Counted from the first letter of the stretch, positions 41,795-50,333 are shown. The stretch: 53,239 nucleotides of DNA from JACTMI01 sp964618415 (GCA_964618415.1 CAZUAT010000009.1:1-53239), one strand, 5' to 3'. Program-made: numbers and translations. Notes: generated from the letters alone by a model not told the origin.

Positions 41795-42291
41795 GCCGCG
41801 CCCTCGACTACCCGGCGCTGCTGCGCGAGGCGACGATCGGGCTGGTGCGCGAGGTGCTGGCCCGCACGGCGGCCGACGGCCTGCCCGGCGATCACCACTT
41901 CTTTCTCACCTTCCGCACGACCGAGCCGGGGGTCGAGATTCCGCCCAACCTGCTCGCCCAGTACCCGGAGACGCTGACCATCGTGCTGCAGAACCAGTTC
42001 TGGGATCTCGAAGTAGGCGACGACGCCTTCGAGGTCACGCTGCGTTTCGGGGGCGACTACGACCGCCTCCGGGTCAGCTGGTCGGCGCTGACGGCGTTTC
42101 TCGATCCGTCGGTGCCGTTCGGTCTCGATTTCACCCAGTTCGCGGTGGCCCAGGCGCTCGATGCCGAGGAGGAGGGCGGTGCTCCGTGCGACGCCGCCAC
42201 GCCCGCCGACGCGCCCACCGACGTCGACACCCCGCCCGGGCTGCCGGCGCCGCCGGCCGCCGTGCTGCCTTTTCGGAGACGCGACCCATGA
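41791..42291 (+). CDS. SspB-family ClpXP adaptor-like protein
   Basis: This 166-residue protein matches the SspB family of the alphaproteobacterial type: DHHFFLTFRTTEPGVEIPPNL (split across residues 32-52), LTIVLQNQFWDLEV (about 59-72) and FEVTLRFGGDYDRLRVSW form the peptide-binding fold. A flexible acidic, Pro-rich tail ends in VLPFRRRDP, fitting the C-terminal ClpX-docking peptide of SspB. SspB delivers ssrA-tagged and other substrates to ClpXP. The GTG start overlaps the nupC stop by 4 nt. The stop overlaps the next ATG by 4 nt. Confidence 0.85.
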   Translation: MSRALDYPALLREATIGLVREVLARTAADGLPGDHHFFLTFRTTEPGVEIPPNLLAQYPETLTIVLQNQFWDLEVGDDAFEVTLRFGGDYDRLRVSWSALTAFLDPSVPFGLDFTQFAVAQALDAEEEGGAPCDAATPADAPTDVDTPPGLPAPPAAVLPFRRRDP

Positions 42292-43037
42292 CTCTGCGCC
42301 CCCATCCGCCGCTCGAGCAGTGGTACTCCAGCGAGGAGGAGCGCCTGCGGCGCGTCCGCGCCTGGTTCGACGAGTCGGCCGAGCATTACGACTGGATCGG
42401 CCAGACGATGAGCTTCGGTTCCGGCCACCACTACCGGCGCCAGGTGCTCGAGCGGGCCGGCATCCAGCCGGGAGCTCGGGTGCTCGACGTGGCGTGCGGC
42501 ACCGGAGTGCTCGCCGAAGTGGCGACGCGGCTGGCGGGGCCGGAGGGGCGGGTCGTGGGCCTCGATCCGAGCCGCGGCATGCTGGTGCAGGCGTCCCGGC
42601 GGCCGATCCGCTACCTCACTCAGGGGATCGCCGAGGCGTTGCCGTTCGCTGACGGCTCGTTCGATCTGGTGACGATGGGCTACGCGCTGCGCCACGTGGC
42701 CGACCTGGAGGCCACTTTCTCCGAGTACCGGCGGGTGCTGGCGCCAGGCGGTCGCCTGCTGATTCTCGAGATCACCCGCCCGCGCACGCGCCTGCAGCAC
42801 GGCCTGGCGCGCTTCTGGATGGGACGCGTGGTGCCCTGGTTCTCCGGCTTCGGCAACAAGCCAGCGCGCGAGCTGATGGCCTACTACTGGCAGACGGTCG
42901 ACACCTGCGTGCCGCCGGCGACCATCCTCTCGGCGCTGGCGGCGGCCGGCTTCGCGCATCCCGAGCAGCGGCTGCAGATGGGGCTCTTCAGCGAGTACGT
43001 CGCCAGCGTAGCGGGAGCGGCCGAGCGCTCGGCGTGA
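42288..43037 (+). CDS. ubiE: UbiE/MenG-type quinone methyltransferase
   Basis: This 249-residue protein is a class I SAM-dependent methyltransferase. Motif I is VLDVACGTGVLAEVA (about residues 65-79), followed by GLDPSRGMLVQA, ALPFADGSFDLVTMGYALRH and a UbiE-like RVLAPGGRLLILEI block (about 148-161). The N-terminal YDWIGQTMSFGSGHHYRR is the UbiE-type opening. It would methylate a ubiquinone or menaquinone precursor. The signature C-terminal YxYLxxS region is divergent, so another methyl acceptor is possible. ATG 42288 overlaps the SspB stop by 4 nt; the SDR gene follows with a 4-nt overlap. Confidence 0.82.
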   Translation: MTLRPHPPLEQWYSSEEERLRRVRAWFDESAEHYDWIGQTMSFGSGHHYRRQVLERAGIQPGARVLDVACGTGVLAEVATRLAGPEGRVVGLDPSRGMLVQASRRPIRYLTQGIAEALPFADGSFDLVTMGYALRHVADLEATFSEYRRVLAPGGRLLILEITRPRTRLQHGLARFWMGRVVPWFSGFGNKPARELMAYYWQTVDTCVPPATILSALAAAGFAHPEQRLQMGLFSEYVASVAGAAERSA

Positions 43038-43732
43038 GGGCGGCCGCGCAGCCCGAGGCGACACTCGCCGGCGCTCCGGTGCTGGTGACCGGTGCGGCCG
43101 GCGCGACCGGCGGCAGGCTCGTCGAGCGGCTGCTGGCGGCCGGAGCCCGAGTGGCGGTGATCGACCGCCGGGCTGACCGCATCGCGGCCCGGCCCGGCCT
43201 GACGCTTGCCGTCGCCGACCTCGCAGACGCCGCAGCGGTGCACGCCGCCGTGGAGCAGCTCGCCGGCGGCCGGGCGTTCGAGGCGGTCTTCAACGTCGCC
43301 GGCGGGTTTGCGGGCGGAACGCCGGCCGACACGACACCGCCCGAGGTCTGGCGCCGCCTCTGGGAGTCGAGCTTTCTCTCCACCCTGAACGTCTGCAGCG
43401 CCGTGCTGCCCGGCATGCGCGAGCGCGGCACCGGCGCGATCGTCAACGTGGCCTCGCGGGCCGCGCTTGCCGGAGGAGCCGGCGTGGCCGCCTACTCGAT
43501 CGCCAAGACGGCGGTGCTGCGCCTGACCGAGTCGCTGGCGGCCGAGAACGCTGCGGCCGGCGTGGCGGTGCACTGCGTCCTGCCGGCGACCATCGACACT
43601 CCAGCCAACCGGGCCGCCATGCCGGACGCCGACCGCACAGGCTGGACGCCCGTCGACACCGTCGTCGACGCCCTCCTGCTGCTCGCCTCGCCCGCCGCCC
43701 GGGGGCTGCGAGGGGTCGCGCTGCCGGTCTGA
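43034..43732 (+). CDS. short-chain dehydrogenase/reductase
   Basis: This 232-residue protein has the classical SDR features: TGAAGATGG at residues 16-24 for the nucleotide, NVAGG (about 92-96), the catalytic Ser in VNVASRAAL (about 136-144) and YSIAK (about 154-158). It should be a cytosolic NAD(P)-dependent oxidoreductase; the substrate is unknown. The GTG start overlaps the ubiE-like stop by 4 nt. The last 14 residues (SPAARGLRGVALPV) recur at the end of the gene that finishes at 45209, with 42 of 46 bases the same, so the 3' end of this gene has been duplicated or captured. Confidence 0.9.
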   Translation: MRAAAQPEATLAGAPVLVTGAAGATGGRLVERLLAAGARVAVIDRRADRIAARPGLTLAVADLADAAAVHAAVEQLAGGRAFEAVFNVAGGFAGGTPADTTPPEVWRRLWESSFLSTLNVCSAVLPGMRERGTGAIVNVASRAALAGGAGVAAYSIAKTAVLRLTESLAAENAAAGVAVHCVLPATIDTPANRAAMPDADRTGWTPVDTVVDALLLLASPAARGLRGVALPV

Positions 43733-43733
43733 G
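43688..43733 (+). repeat. 46-bp imperfect direct repeat, copy 1 (3' end of SDR gene)
   Basis: It matches 45165-45210 at 42 of 46 bases, with an exact 30-base core (43697-43726). It encodes SPAARGLRGVALPV plus the stop. Confidence 0.9.
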
Positions 43734-43774
43734 TACCCGGCGGCCTCAGCCCCGGTTCTCGATGGCGGGTGGAC

Positions 43775-43780
43775 TATAGT
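43775..43780 (+). promoter_or_regulatory. -10 box for the secreted repeat protein at 43836
   Basis: TATAGT is a near-consensus -10 hexamer in otherwise GC-rich DNA. The leader to GTG 43836 is about 55 nt. No good -35 is visible. Confidence 0.55.
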
Positions 43781-43835
43781 TGCCGCGAGGCCGCGACGGG
43801 AGCGTGCTACGGCCCGGTGACGATCGGGAGGACCC

Positions 43836-45209
43836 GTGACGTTGACCTTCGCCAGATTCCCGCCGTCGTCCCGCCTCGCCCTCGGGTTCGTCGTCCTGCT
43901 GACTTCGGTGGGATCGACCCGCTCCGAGGCCCAGAGGCTGGGAGAGGAGGTCCAGATCAACGTCTGGACCACGAACGATCAGGAGGCTCCGTCGGTGGGC
44001 GGCGCATCGAACGGCGAGTTTGTGGTCGCCTGGTCGAGCTACGGGCAGGACCCCGACTGCGACATTTACGGGGGGTACACCTGCGACGTGCTCCTCGCCC
44101 GCCGCGTCTCGGCGACTGGCGGTCCGATCGGAGGCGAGATCCGGGTCGGCACGGCGCACCAATCGCAGAGCAACGCCGCGGTCGCCCGGAGCGCCGACGG
44201 CGACTTCGTGGTGGCCTGGAACAGCTGGTTCCACCCTGCCTCTGGATTGAACGTGAGTGCGCGGCGCTTCGACGCGGAGGGCAATGCCGTCGGGCCGGTC
44301 TTTCAGATCGGCTCCGCAGGATCGAACCTGTCCAACAGGGAGCCGGCCGTCGATCGGGCCCCGGACGGCGAGTTCGTCGTCGTCTGGCAACAGTATTCCT
44401 TCTGTTGCGAGTGGGGTGTCTATGGGCGTCGGTTCGACGCCACGGGCGAGCCCGTGGGCGAGCTGTTCACGGTCCGACCGACCGAACAGCTGAGCCAAGG
44501 TCAGCCCGACGTCGCGATGGGCGAGTCGGGTTCTTTCGTCGTGACCTGGGTCGAGCAGACGCTGCAGGCCGGGTTGAGGGTTTCGGCTCGCCGATACGAC
44601 GAGGGGGGCCTGCCGCTCGACGACGGAGTCCAAGTGAACGAGGGTGGGAATACGCCCGGCGTGACCCAGATCGGCATGGACGATTCCGGCGGCTTCGTCA
44701 TCGCCTGGGACCGGGGGAACGCGGCGAACGAGAGGGAGATCGCGGCCCGCCAGTTCGACACCGACGGACTCCCCTTGGGACCGGAGTTCCAGGTCAACTC
44801 CTACACGACGGGTCTGCAGTGGAACGCGGCGGTCGGCGTCGACGGCGCAGGCCGGTTCCTGGTCGTCTGGCAGAGCGAGTCCCAGGACGGATCCGACCTC
44901 GGGATCTTCGCCCAGGCCTTCGACGCCGACGGTGAGCGGATCGGCACCGAGCTCCGCGTCAACGCCTGGACCACCGGGGCACAGAGTTTCCCCTCCGTGG
45001 CGGCCGCCGGATCGGACCGCTTCCTCGTCGCTTGGCAGAGCGTGGCTCAGGACGGATCGTCGAGCGGCATCTTCGCTCGGGTCGTCGAGCTGCCGCTGTT
45101 CGCCGACGGGTTCGAATCCGGCGATACCTCCGGCTGGAGCTGCACCAGCGGCGACGGCTGCCCATCACCGGCTGCCCGGGGGCTGCGAGGGGTCGCGCTG
45201 CCGATCTGA
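43836..45209 (+). CDS. secreted repeat (propeller-like) protein with F-E-S-G tail
   Basis: This 457-residue protein has a signal peptide (LALGFVVLLTSVGSTRSEAQ), then six to seven repeats of about 55 residues, the clearest being GEFVVAWSSYG, GDFVVAWNSW, GEFVVVWQQYS, GSFVVTWVEQ and GRFLVVWQSES, each followed by an ARR or similar step. These are the same repeats as in the protein at 32675, so the two are paralogues; the beta-helix part is absent here. The tail LFADGFESGDTSGWS is not at the very end: it is followed by CTSGDGC and then SPAARGLRGVALPI, a copy of the neighbouring SDR C-terminus. It is probably exported. GTG 43836 has GGGAGGA about 5 nt upstream. Confidence 0.78.
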   Translation: MTLTFARFPPSSRLALGFVVLLTSVGSTRSEAQRLGEEVQINVWTTNDQEAPSVGGASNGEFVVAWSSYGQDPDCDIYGGYTCDVLLARRVSATGGPIGGEIRVGTAHQSQSNAAVARSADGDFVVAWNSWFHPASGLNVSARRFDAEGNAVGPVFQIGSAGSNLSNREPAVDRAPDGEFVVVWQQYSFCCEWGVYGRRFDATGEPVGELFTVRPTEQLSQGQPDVAMGESGSFVVTWVEQTLQAGLRVSARRYDEGGLPLDDGVQVNEGGNTPGVTQIGMDDSGGFVIAWDRGNAANEREIAARQFDTDGLPLGPEFQVNSYTTGLQWNAAVGVDGAGRFLVVWQSESQDGSDLGIFAQAFDADGERIGTELRVNAWTTGAQSFPSVAAAGSDRFLVAWQSVAQDGSSSGIFARVVELPLFADGFESGDTSGWSCTSGDGCPSPAARGLRGVALPI

Positions 45210-45210
45210 G
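45165..45210 (+). repeat. 46-bp imperfect direct repeat, copy 2
   Basis: It matches 43688-43733 in the same orientation and reading frame. It encodes the last 14 residues of the repeat protein at 43836. Three of the four differences are silent third positions (TCG/TCA, CCC/CCG, GCC/GCT); the fourth changes Val to Ile. Confidence 0.9.
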
Positions 45211-45291
45211 CGCACTCGAGGGATCCGCCTCGTCGGCCGGTCCCGATGCGACGCTGTGCCAGAATCCCGCTCAGTTTCCGGGAGGAGTCCG

Positions 45292-47451
45292 ATGCTGCGT
45301 TGCCCGCGTCGCCGTGTCGTCTGTCGCGTCGTCCGTCGTCTGATCCATTCGTGCAGTTTTATCGCCGTCGGCGCGTTCCTGCCGGTGGCTGTCGCGGCGC
45401 AAACGGTCTGCCCGAATCCGGTCCCGCCGGTGACCAGCGGGACCTGCGAACTCTCGGCCGGTGACAGCAACCTACTGATTCACAGCACGGTGCTCGTCGC
45501 CGACGACGTCCTCGAGAACGGCGAGCTGCTGATCGGCACCTCGGGCCTGATCGTCTGCGCCGCCTGCGACTGTTCGGCCGCCCCGGGCTATCCGACCGCA
45601 ACCCGCATCTCCTGCCCGGACGCGGTTGTCGCACCGGGTCGCATCGATGCCAACAACTTCCTGAACTACGCCCAGAACCTGCCCGCCGACTGGGGCGCCG
45701 AACGCTACGAGCATCGCCACGACTGGCGGCTGGGGCAGAACGGGCATACGCAGATCCCCGCCGCCGGCGGCGCATCGGCCAACGAGCAGCGCTGGGGCGA
45801 GCTGCGGCAGCTGCTCGGCGGTGCCACGGCGATGCGCGGCCAGACGGCGGTCGCGGGTCTCGTCCGCAATCTGGACGGCACGGTGGGCGTGACCGAGGGA
45901 CTGGTGAGCCCGCCCTGGGTCGACGAAAACTTCCCGCTCGGGGACTCGGGCGGCGCCCGGCTGGAGGGCAGCTGTGCCTACCCCGCACAGCCGACGGCTC
46001 CAGTGGGGGCCCCCTACTGGCTCACGATCGCGGAAGGGATCGACGGCAGCGCGCGCAACGAGTTCGTCTGTCTGTCGGATACGGGAGGTGGCGCCGGCGG
46101 CGTGGACGTGATCGCTGGTGCCATGGTCGTGGATGCCATCGCGCTGGCTGCCTCGGACGTCGCCGAGCTGGCGGCGGCGGGATCGACCGTGGTCTGGTCG
46201 CCGCGCAGCAATCTCGCGCTCTATGGCCGGACGGCTCCCATCACGCAGCTGCACCGGCGTCAGGTCCCGATCGCCCTCGGCAGCGACTGGATCCTCACCG
46301 GGTCGATGTCGATGGCGCGCGAGCTGACGTGCGCCGACGCGTACAACCGTCGCTACCTGGCCGGCCGCCTGTCCGATCGCGACCTGTTCGAGTCCGCGGC
46401 GACCCACGCCGCGACGGCGGGCGCCATGGATGACGAGATCGGCGTGCTGGCGGTGGGGCGGCAGGCCGACATCGCAATCTTCGGGCGCGCCGGACGCGAG
46501 CCCTACCGGGCCGCGATCGAGGCCGATTTCCAGCAGCTCGCGCTGGTGCTGCGCGGCGGCCGTCCGCTGCTCGGGGAGGACGACCTGCTGGAGGTCTGGC
46601 CCAGTGCGGCCTGCGTCGACGACGACAGCGTGGACTTTTGCGGTCGTGCTCTGCGTCCCTGCCTGTCGGGTGAGATCGGCATGACGTACGCGCAGCTGGA
46701 GGCCGCGCTGCCGACGATCTATCCGGCCTACTTCTGCGAGACGCCGGCGCTCGAGCCGGTCTGCCTGCCGGCGCGCCTGCAGGCCTCGGGCGGCTTTCCG
46801 ACCCACGACGGGATCCCGCGCGCCAACGACTTCGACGGCGACGGCTATGCCAACGACGTCGACCTCTGTCCGGTCATCTTCGATCCGCCGACGGTGTCCG
46901 CGGCCGCCCAGCCGGATGCCGATGCGGATGGCGCCGGCGACGCCTGCGATTTCTGCCCGACCGCGGCCTCTCCCACGGGGTGCGGTGAGGCGGTGGCGAC
47001 AGACCTGAAGTTGACCCTGGCGGTACCGCCGGCCATCGGAGCCGGGAGTCCGTTCCCGGCCACGCTCAAGGTGACCAACAGCGGCGTTGCCACCGGCTCG
47101 GCGCGCGCGGTACTGCCGACCCTGCGGGTGCTGGAGGACGTCTCCTGGTCGTGCACGCCGAGCGGCGGCGCAACCTGCCCGGCCAGCGGCGTCGGCGGGC
47201 TCGACGTCGCGGTCAGCCTGCCGCCCGGGGCGACGGCGACGTTCGCGATCACCGCGACTCACCCGGGCCCGCTCACGGCGCCAGGAGAACACTTCGTCGC
47301 CGTCGCCTCGGCGATCCCGCCACCCACCCAGGGCGAGGTCAGTTCGCTCGACAACTACGCGGCCACAGCGTCCGTCGTCCTCGACGCCCTCATTTTCGCC
47401 GACGGCTTCGAGAGCGGCGGCACCGGAGGGTGGTCGGCGGCCAACCCCTGA
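45292..47451 (+). CDS. secreted amidohydrolase-like protein, probably catalytically dead, with F-E-S-G tail
   Basis: This 719-residue protein has a signal peptide (about residues 12-36), an amidohydrolase-type domain (about 40-440), a thrombospondin type 3-like calcium-binding stretch (DFDGDGYANDVDLCP and DADADGAGDACDFCP, about 515-560), a beta-sandwich domain (about 570-690) and the tail LIFADGFESGGTGGWSAANP. Family landmarks are clear (YEHRHDWR, VVWSPRSNLALYGRTA, IALGSDWILTGSMSMAREL), but the metal-binding His residues are gone: the HxH position reads DANNF, the strand with H-x-A-E-G reads LTIAEGIDG, and the IHAIAL position reads VDAIAL. Only the Asp in GSDW stays. A binding or structural role is likelier than hydrolysis. 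ATG 45292 has GGGAGGAG upstream. Confidence 0.82.
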   Translation: MLRCPRRRVVCRVVRRLIHSCSFIAVGAFLPVAVAAQTVCPNPVPPVTSGTCELSAGDSNLLIHSTVLVADDVLENGELLIGTSGLIVCAACDCSAAPGYPTATRISCPDAVVAPGRIDANNFLNYAQNLPADWGAERYEHRHDWRLGQNGHTQIPAAGGASANEQRWGELRQLLGGATAMRGQTAVAGLVRNLDGTVGVTEGLVSPPWVDENFPLGDSGGARLEGSCAYPAQPTAPVGAPYWLTIAEGIDGSARNEFVCLSDTGGGAGGVDVIAGAMVVDAIALAASDVAELAAAGSTVVWSPRSNLALYGRTAPITQLHRRQVPIALGSDWILTGSMSMARELTCADAYNRRYLAGRLSDRDLFESAATHAATAGAMDDEIGVLAVGRQADIAIFGRAGREPYRAAIEADFQQLALVLRGGRPLLGEDDLLEVWPSAACVDDDSVDFCGRALRPCLSGEIGMTYAQLEAALPTIYPAYFCETPALEPVCLPARLQASGGFPTHDGIPRANDFDGDGYANDVDLCPVIFDPPTVSAAAQPDADADGAGDACDFCPTAASPTGCGEAVATDLKLTLAVPPAIGAGSPFPATLKVTNSGVATGSARAVLPTLRVLEDVSWSCTPSGGATCPASGVGGLDVAVSLPPGATATFAITATHPGPLTAPGEHFVAVASAIPPPTQGEVSSLDNYAATASVVLDALIFADGFESGGTGGWSAANP

Positions 47452-47510
47452 GACTCCGGCTCTCCGGCTCTCCGGCCAGCGGGACAGTCGGCGAACCGGT
47501 CCAAAGAGGC

Positions 47511-47516
47511 TACAAT
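47511..47516 (+). promoter_or_regulatory. -10 box of the PBP4-type peptidase gene
   Basis: TACAAT, 10 nt before GTG 47527. It is one of the better -10 matches in the window; the -35 is weak. Confidence 0.55.
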
Positions 47517-47526
47517 CGGCGGGCCG

Positions 47527-49014
47527 GTGAAGCGCCTTCTCCTATCTCTCGCGGTTGCTCTGCTCGCCCTGGCTGCGCCCGATGGGCGGGCAGTGGGGGC
47601 TGCTCTGCCCGACGTGGCGGGGGCAGCGAGCGCGAACGCCCAGGCCAGTGTGCTGGCGCCCGTGCTGCAGCGCGAGGTGGAGGCGGCACGGCGGGTCGCA
47701 CCGGCGCTGGGCGTACACGTGGTCGACCTGGCGAGCCAGCACGAGGTGTTCGCCTACCAGCCCGACCTGCCGCGCATCCTCGCTTCGAACACCAAGCTGC
47801 TCACGACTGCCGCGGCGCTCCACGAGCTGGGCCCGGACTACCGATTCGTCACCCGGGCGCTGGTCGGCGGTTCGGTGGAGAACGGCACCCTGCAGGGCGA
47901 CTTCGCGATCATCGGCAGCGGAGACCCGAACCTGTCGGGGCGGTTTCACGACGGCGACGTCTTCGCGGTCTTCCGTCCCTGGGCGGCGGCGCTGGCGGCG
48001 CGCGGTGTCCGGCGCATCGCCGGCGACCTGGTGCTGGTCAACGGCATGTTCGAGGGGCCGCGGGTGCATCCCGACTGGCCGCGCGACCAGCTGACCACCT
48101 GGTACGAGGCGCCGGTCGAGGCGCTGTCGTTCTCCGACAACTGCGTGCTGGTGCGGGTGCGGCCGGGCAGGACCGCCGGCTCGCCGGCGATCGTCGAGAC
48201 GGTCCCGAAGCTCGACTACTTTCGCATCGAGAACACCGCCCGCACCGGCGAGCAGGGCGGCAATCTGTTCGTCACCCGGCGGGAGGGCACGGACGTGCTG
48301 GTGGTCGGCGGGCGGATCGGCCGACGCTCCGGACCGCTCGAGGTCTGGGTGGCGGTGCACGATCCGACCGCCTACTTCGCCGCCGCGGTACGTGCCGCGC
48401 TGGCCGAGGCCGGAATCGAGGTCCTCGGGGGCACGAGGCCGACGCACGGCCTGCCGCCTGGCGCCTGGGAGGAGGTCGCGCGACACGAGAGCGATCTCGA
48501 ACGGACCCTCGCGGTGACCAACAAGCGGAGCCAGAACTTCTACGCCGAGTGTCTGGCCAAGCTGATCGGCCTGCGCCTGCGCGGACAGGGGAGCTGGCCG
48601 GCCGCCACGGCGGCGATCGGCGGCGTACTCACCGCGATGGGAGTCGACCCGACGCAGTTCACGCTCGCCGACGGCTCCGGCATGTCGCGCGGCAACCAGG
48701 CGACGCCCCGGGTCATGACGACGGTGCTCGCCCGGATGTACCAGCACACGTTCGGGCGCGAGTACGTGCGCTCGCTGCCCTACAGCGGCGAGGAAGGCCT
48801 CTCCTGGCGCCGCCGGCTGGCGAGCGACCCGTATCGCGGCAACGTCTTCGCGAAGACGGGTCACCTGAACGGGGTCACCACCCTTTCCGGCTACGCCAAG
48901 GCGACCTCCGGTCGCGTCTACGCTTTCTCGATCCTCTGCAACTCGGTCCGCAGCAGCGCCGACGCCCGTGCCGCGCAGGATCGCATCGTCAAAGCCCTGA
49001 TCGACCGGGGCTGA
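47527..49014 (+). CDS. dacB: D-alanyl-D-alanine carboxypeptidase/endopeptidase (PBP4, S13 family)
   Basis: This 495-residue protein has a signal peptide (about residues 1-27) and the three penicillin-binding motifs of the S13 family: SNTK (about 88-91, catalytic Ser and Lys), a Ser-x-Asn-type element in DGSGMSRGN (about 381-389) and KTG (AKTGHLNGV, about 443-445). The long gap between motifs 1 and 2 holds the extra domains of PBP4. The protein trims or cuts peptidoglycan cross-links in the periplasm. The start is GTG 47527, 10 nt after a TACAAT box, so the leader is very short. The phosphatase gene follows 11 nt after the stop. Confidence 0.93.
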   Translation: MKRLLLSLAVALLALAAPDGRAVGAALPDVAGAASANAQASVLAPVLQREVEAARRVAPALGVHVVDLASQHEVFAYQPDLPRILASNTKLLTTAAALHELGPDYRFVTRALVGGSVENGTLQGDFAIIGSGDPNLSGRFHDGDVFAVFRPWAAALAARGVRRIAGDLVLVNGMFEGPRVHPDWPRDQLTTWYEAPVEALSFSDNCVLVRVRPGRTAGSPAIVETVPKLDYFRIENTARTGEQGGNLFVTRREGTDVLVVGGRIGRRSGPLEVWVAVHDPTAYFAAAVRAALAEAGIEVLGGTRPTHGLPPGAWEEVARHESDLERTLAVTNKRSQNFYAECLAKLIGLRLRGQGSWPAATAAIGGVLTAMGVDPTQFTLADGSGMSRGNQATPRVMTTVLARMYQHTFGREYVRSLPYSGEEGLSWRRRLASDPYRGNVFAKTGHLNGVTTLSGYAKATSGRVYAFSILCNSVRSSADARAAQDRIVKALIDRG

Positions 49015-49025
49015 AAGGAGTGCCC

Positions 49026-50333
49026 TTGGAGTCGTCGTCCACGCCGCCCCCGGCGGCCGCGGCCGCTGCGTCGCCGGCCGGTCCGGAGAGTCGCCAGACC
49101 GATTACCGCCAGCTGATGAAGCAGGTCGAACGGGTGGTCGCCGACATCGGTGCCGCCGGCGAGACGGGGGTGCGGATCCAGAGTCTCGCCGAGGCGATCG
49201 TGCGTCGGCTGCACGACGCGCTGGGCCTGCACGGCGGCCGGCTCTATCGCTACGTGGGCGCGGCGTACGAGGTGGTGTCGGCGTTCCCGGATCCGCGGCC
49301 CGAGGTGGTCGGTACCCGGGTCGACGAGAACTACGAACCGGTCCGGCTGCTGCTCGAGGACGGCGTGGTCTACATGGCCGACGACGATCCGCGCATCGAC
49401 CCGGAGCTCGAGGCGAGGCTGGGCGTGCGCGGGTTCGCGGCGATCGAACTGGGCGACGGCGACTTCCTGCTCGCGCTCGACGTCTCGCCCGGCACTCACC
49501 GCGACGACGTCCTCTACTCGCTGGGCGTGCTGCGACACGCGATCAATCAGCAGCTGCGCCAGGGGCGGATGGAGGAGGTCTTCGAGCAGGCGCGAAGGAT
49601 CCAGTCGTCGATCCTTCCGAAGCGGATTCCGGAGTACGGCGCGTTCGATCTCTTCGGGCAGACGCGGCCGATGGAGAAGGTCGGCGGCGACTTCTACGAT
49701 TTCATTCCGATCACCGACAAGATCCTCGGCCTGGCGATGGCCGACGTCTCGGGGCACGGCCTGCCAGCGGCGCTGCAGGTGCGCGACGTCTACATGGGTC
49801 TGCGCATGGGGCTGGGGCGCGACTACAAGATCGTGCGCACGATGGAGCGCCTCAACCAGATCATCCACAAGTCGACGCTCACCAGCCGCTTCGTGTCGGT
49901 CTTCTACGGCGAGCTGGAGCCCAACGGCGTTTTCATCTACGTCAACGCCGGCCACCCGCCTCCGTTTCATCTCTCGGCCAACGGGGAGGTGCGCTTCCTC
50001 TCCGAGGGCGGCGCGGTGCTCGGGCCGATCTACGACGCCGCCTACGAGCGCGGTTTCGTCCGCCTGGAACCGGGCGACATGGTGGTGCTCTACACCGACG
50101 GGCTGATCGAAGCGTCGGCGGGACCCGGCCCCGGCGGGGTGGAGGTCGAGTACGGCACCGACCGGCTGGTTGCCCTCGCCCGCTCCCTCGCCGGTCGCCC
50201 GGCCAAGGAGATCGTCGAGGCGATGCTCGCCGACGTCGAGAACTTCTGCGGCGACGCCCCGCCCCAGGACGACCGCACCGTCGTCGTCGTCACCTCCCCG
50301 AGCCAGGACAACAGCAACAGCAAGAGCTCATAG
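49026..50333 (+). CDS. SpoIIE/RsbU-type PP2C phosphatase with N-terminal sensor domain
   Basis: This 435-residue protein has a low-complexity N-terminus, a GAF-like domain (about residues 25-175, LHDALGLHGGRLYRYVG), a linking helix (MEEVFEQARRIQSSILPKRIP, in two blocks about 180-203) and a PP2C-like phosphatase (about 205-430). The metal-binding motifs are VGGDFYDF (about 218-225), ADVSGHGLPAAL (about 238-249), YTDGLIEA and QDDRTVVVV. Such enzymes usually dephosphorylate anti-sigma antagonists and so start a stress response; no partner anti-sigma gene is in the window. TTG 49026 is chosen because AAAGGAG ends 5 nt before it; an in-frame GTG at 49020 lies within that ribosome site. Confidence 0.9.
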   Translation: MESSSTPPPAAAAAASPAGPESRQTDYRQLMKQVERVVADIGAAGETGVRIQSLAEAIVRRLHDALGLHGGRLYRYVGAAYEVVSAFPDPRPEVVGTRVDENYEPVRLLLEDGVVYMADDDPRIDPELEARLGVRGFAAIELGDGDFLLALDVSPGTHRDDVLYSLGVLRHAINQQLRQGRMEEVFEQARRIQSSILPKRIPEYGAFDLFGQTRPMEKVGGDFYDFIPITDKILGLAMADVSGHGLPAALQVRDVYMGLRMGLGRDYKIVRTMERLNQIIHKSTLTSRFVSVFYGELEPNGVFIYVNAGHPPPFHLSANGEVRFLSEGGAVLGPIYDAAYERGFVRLEPGDMVVLYTDGLIEASAGPGPGGVEVEYGTDRLVALARSLAGRPAKEIVEAMLADVENFCGDAPPQDDRTVVVVTSPSQDNSNSKSS

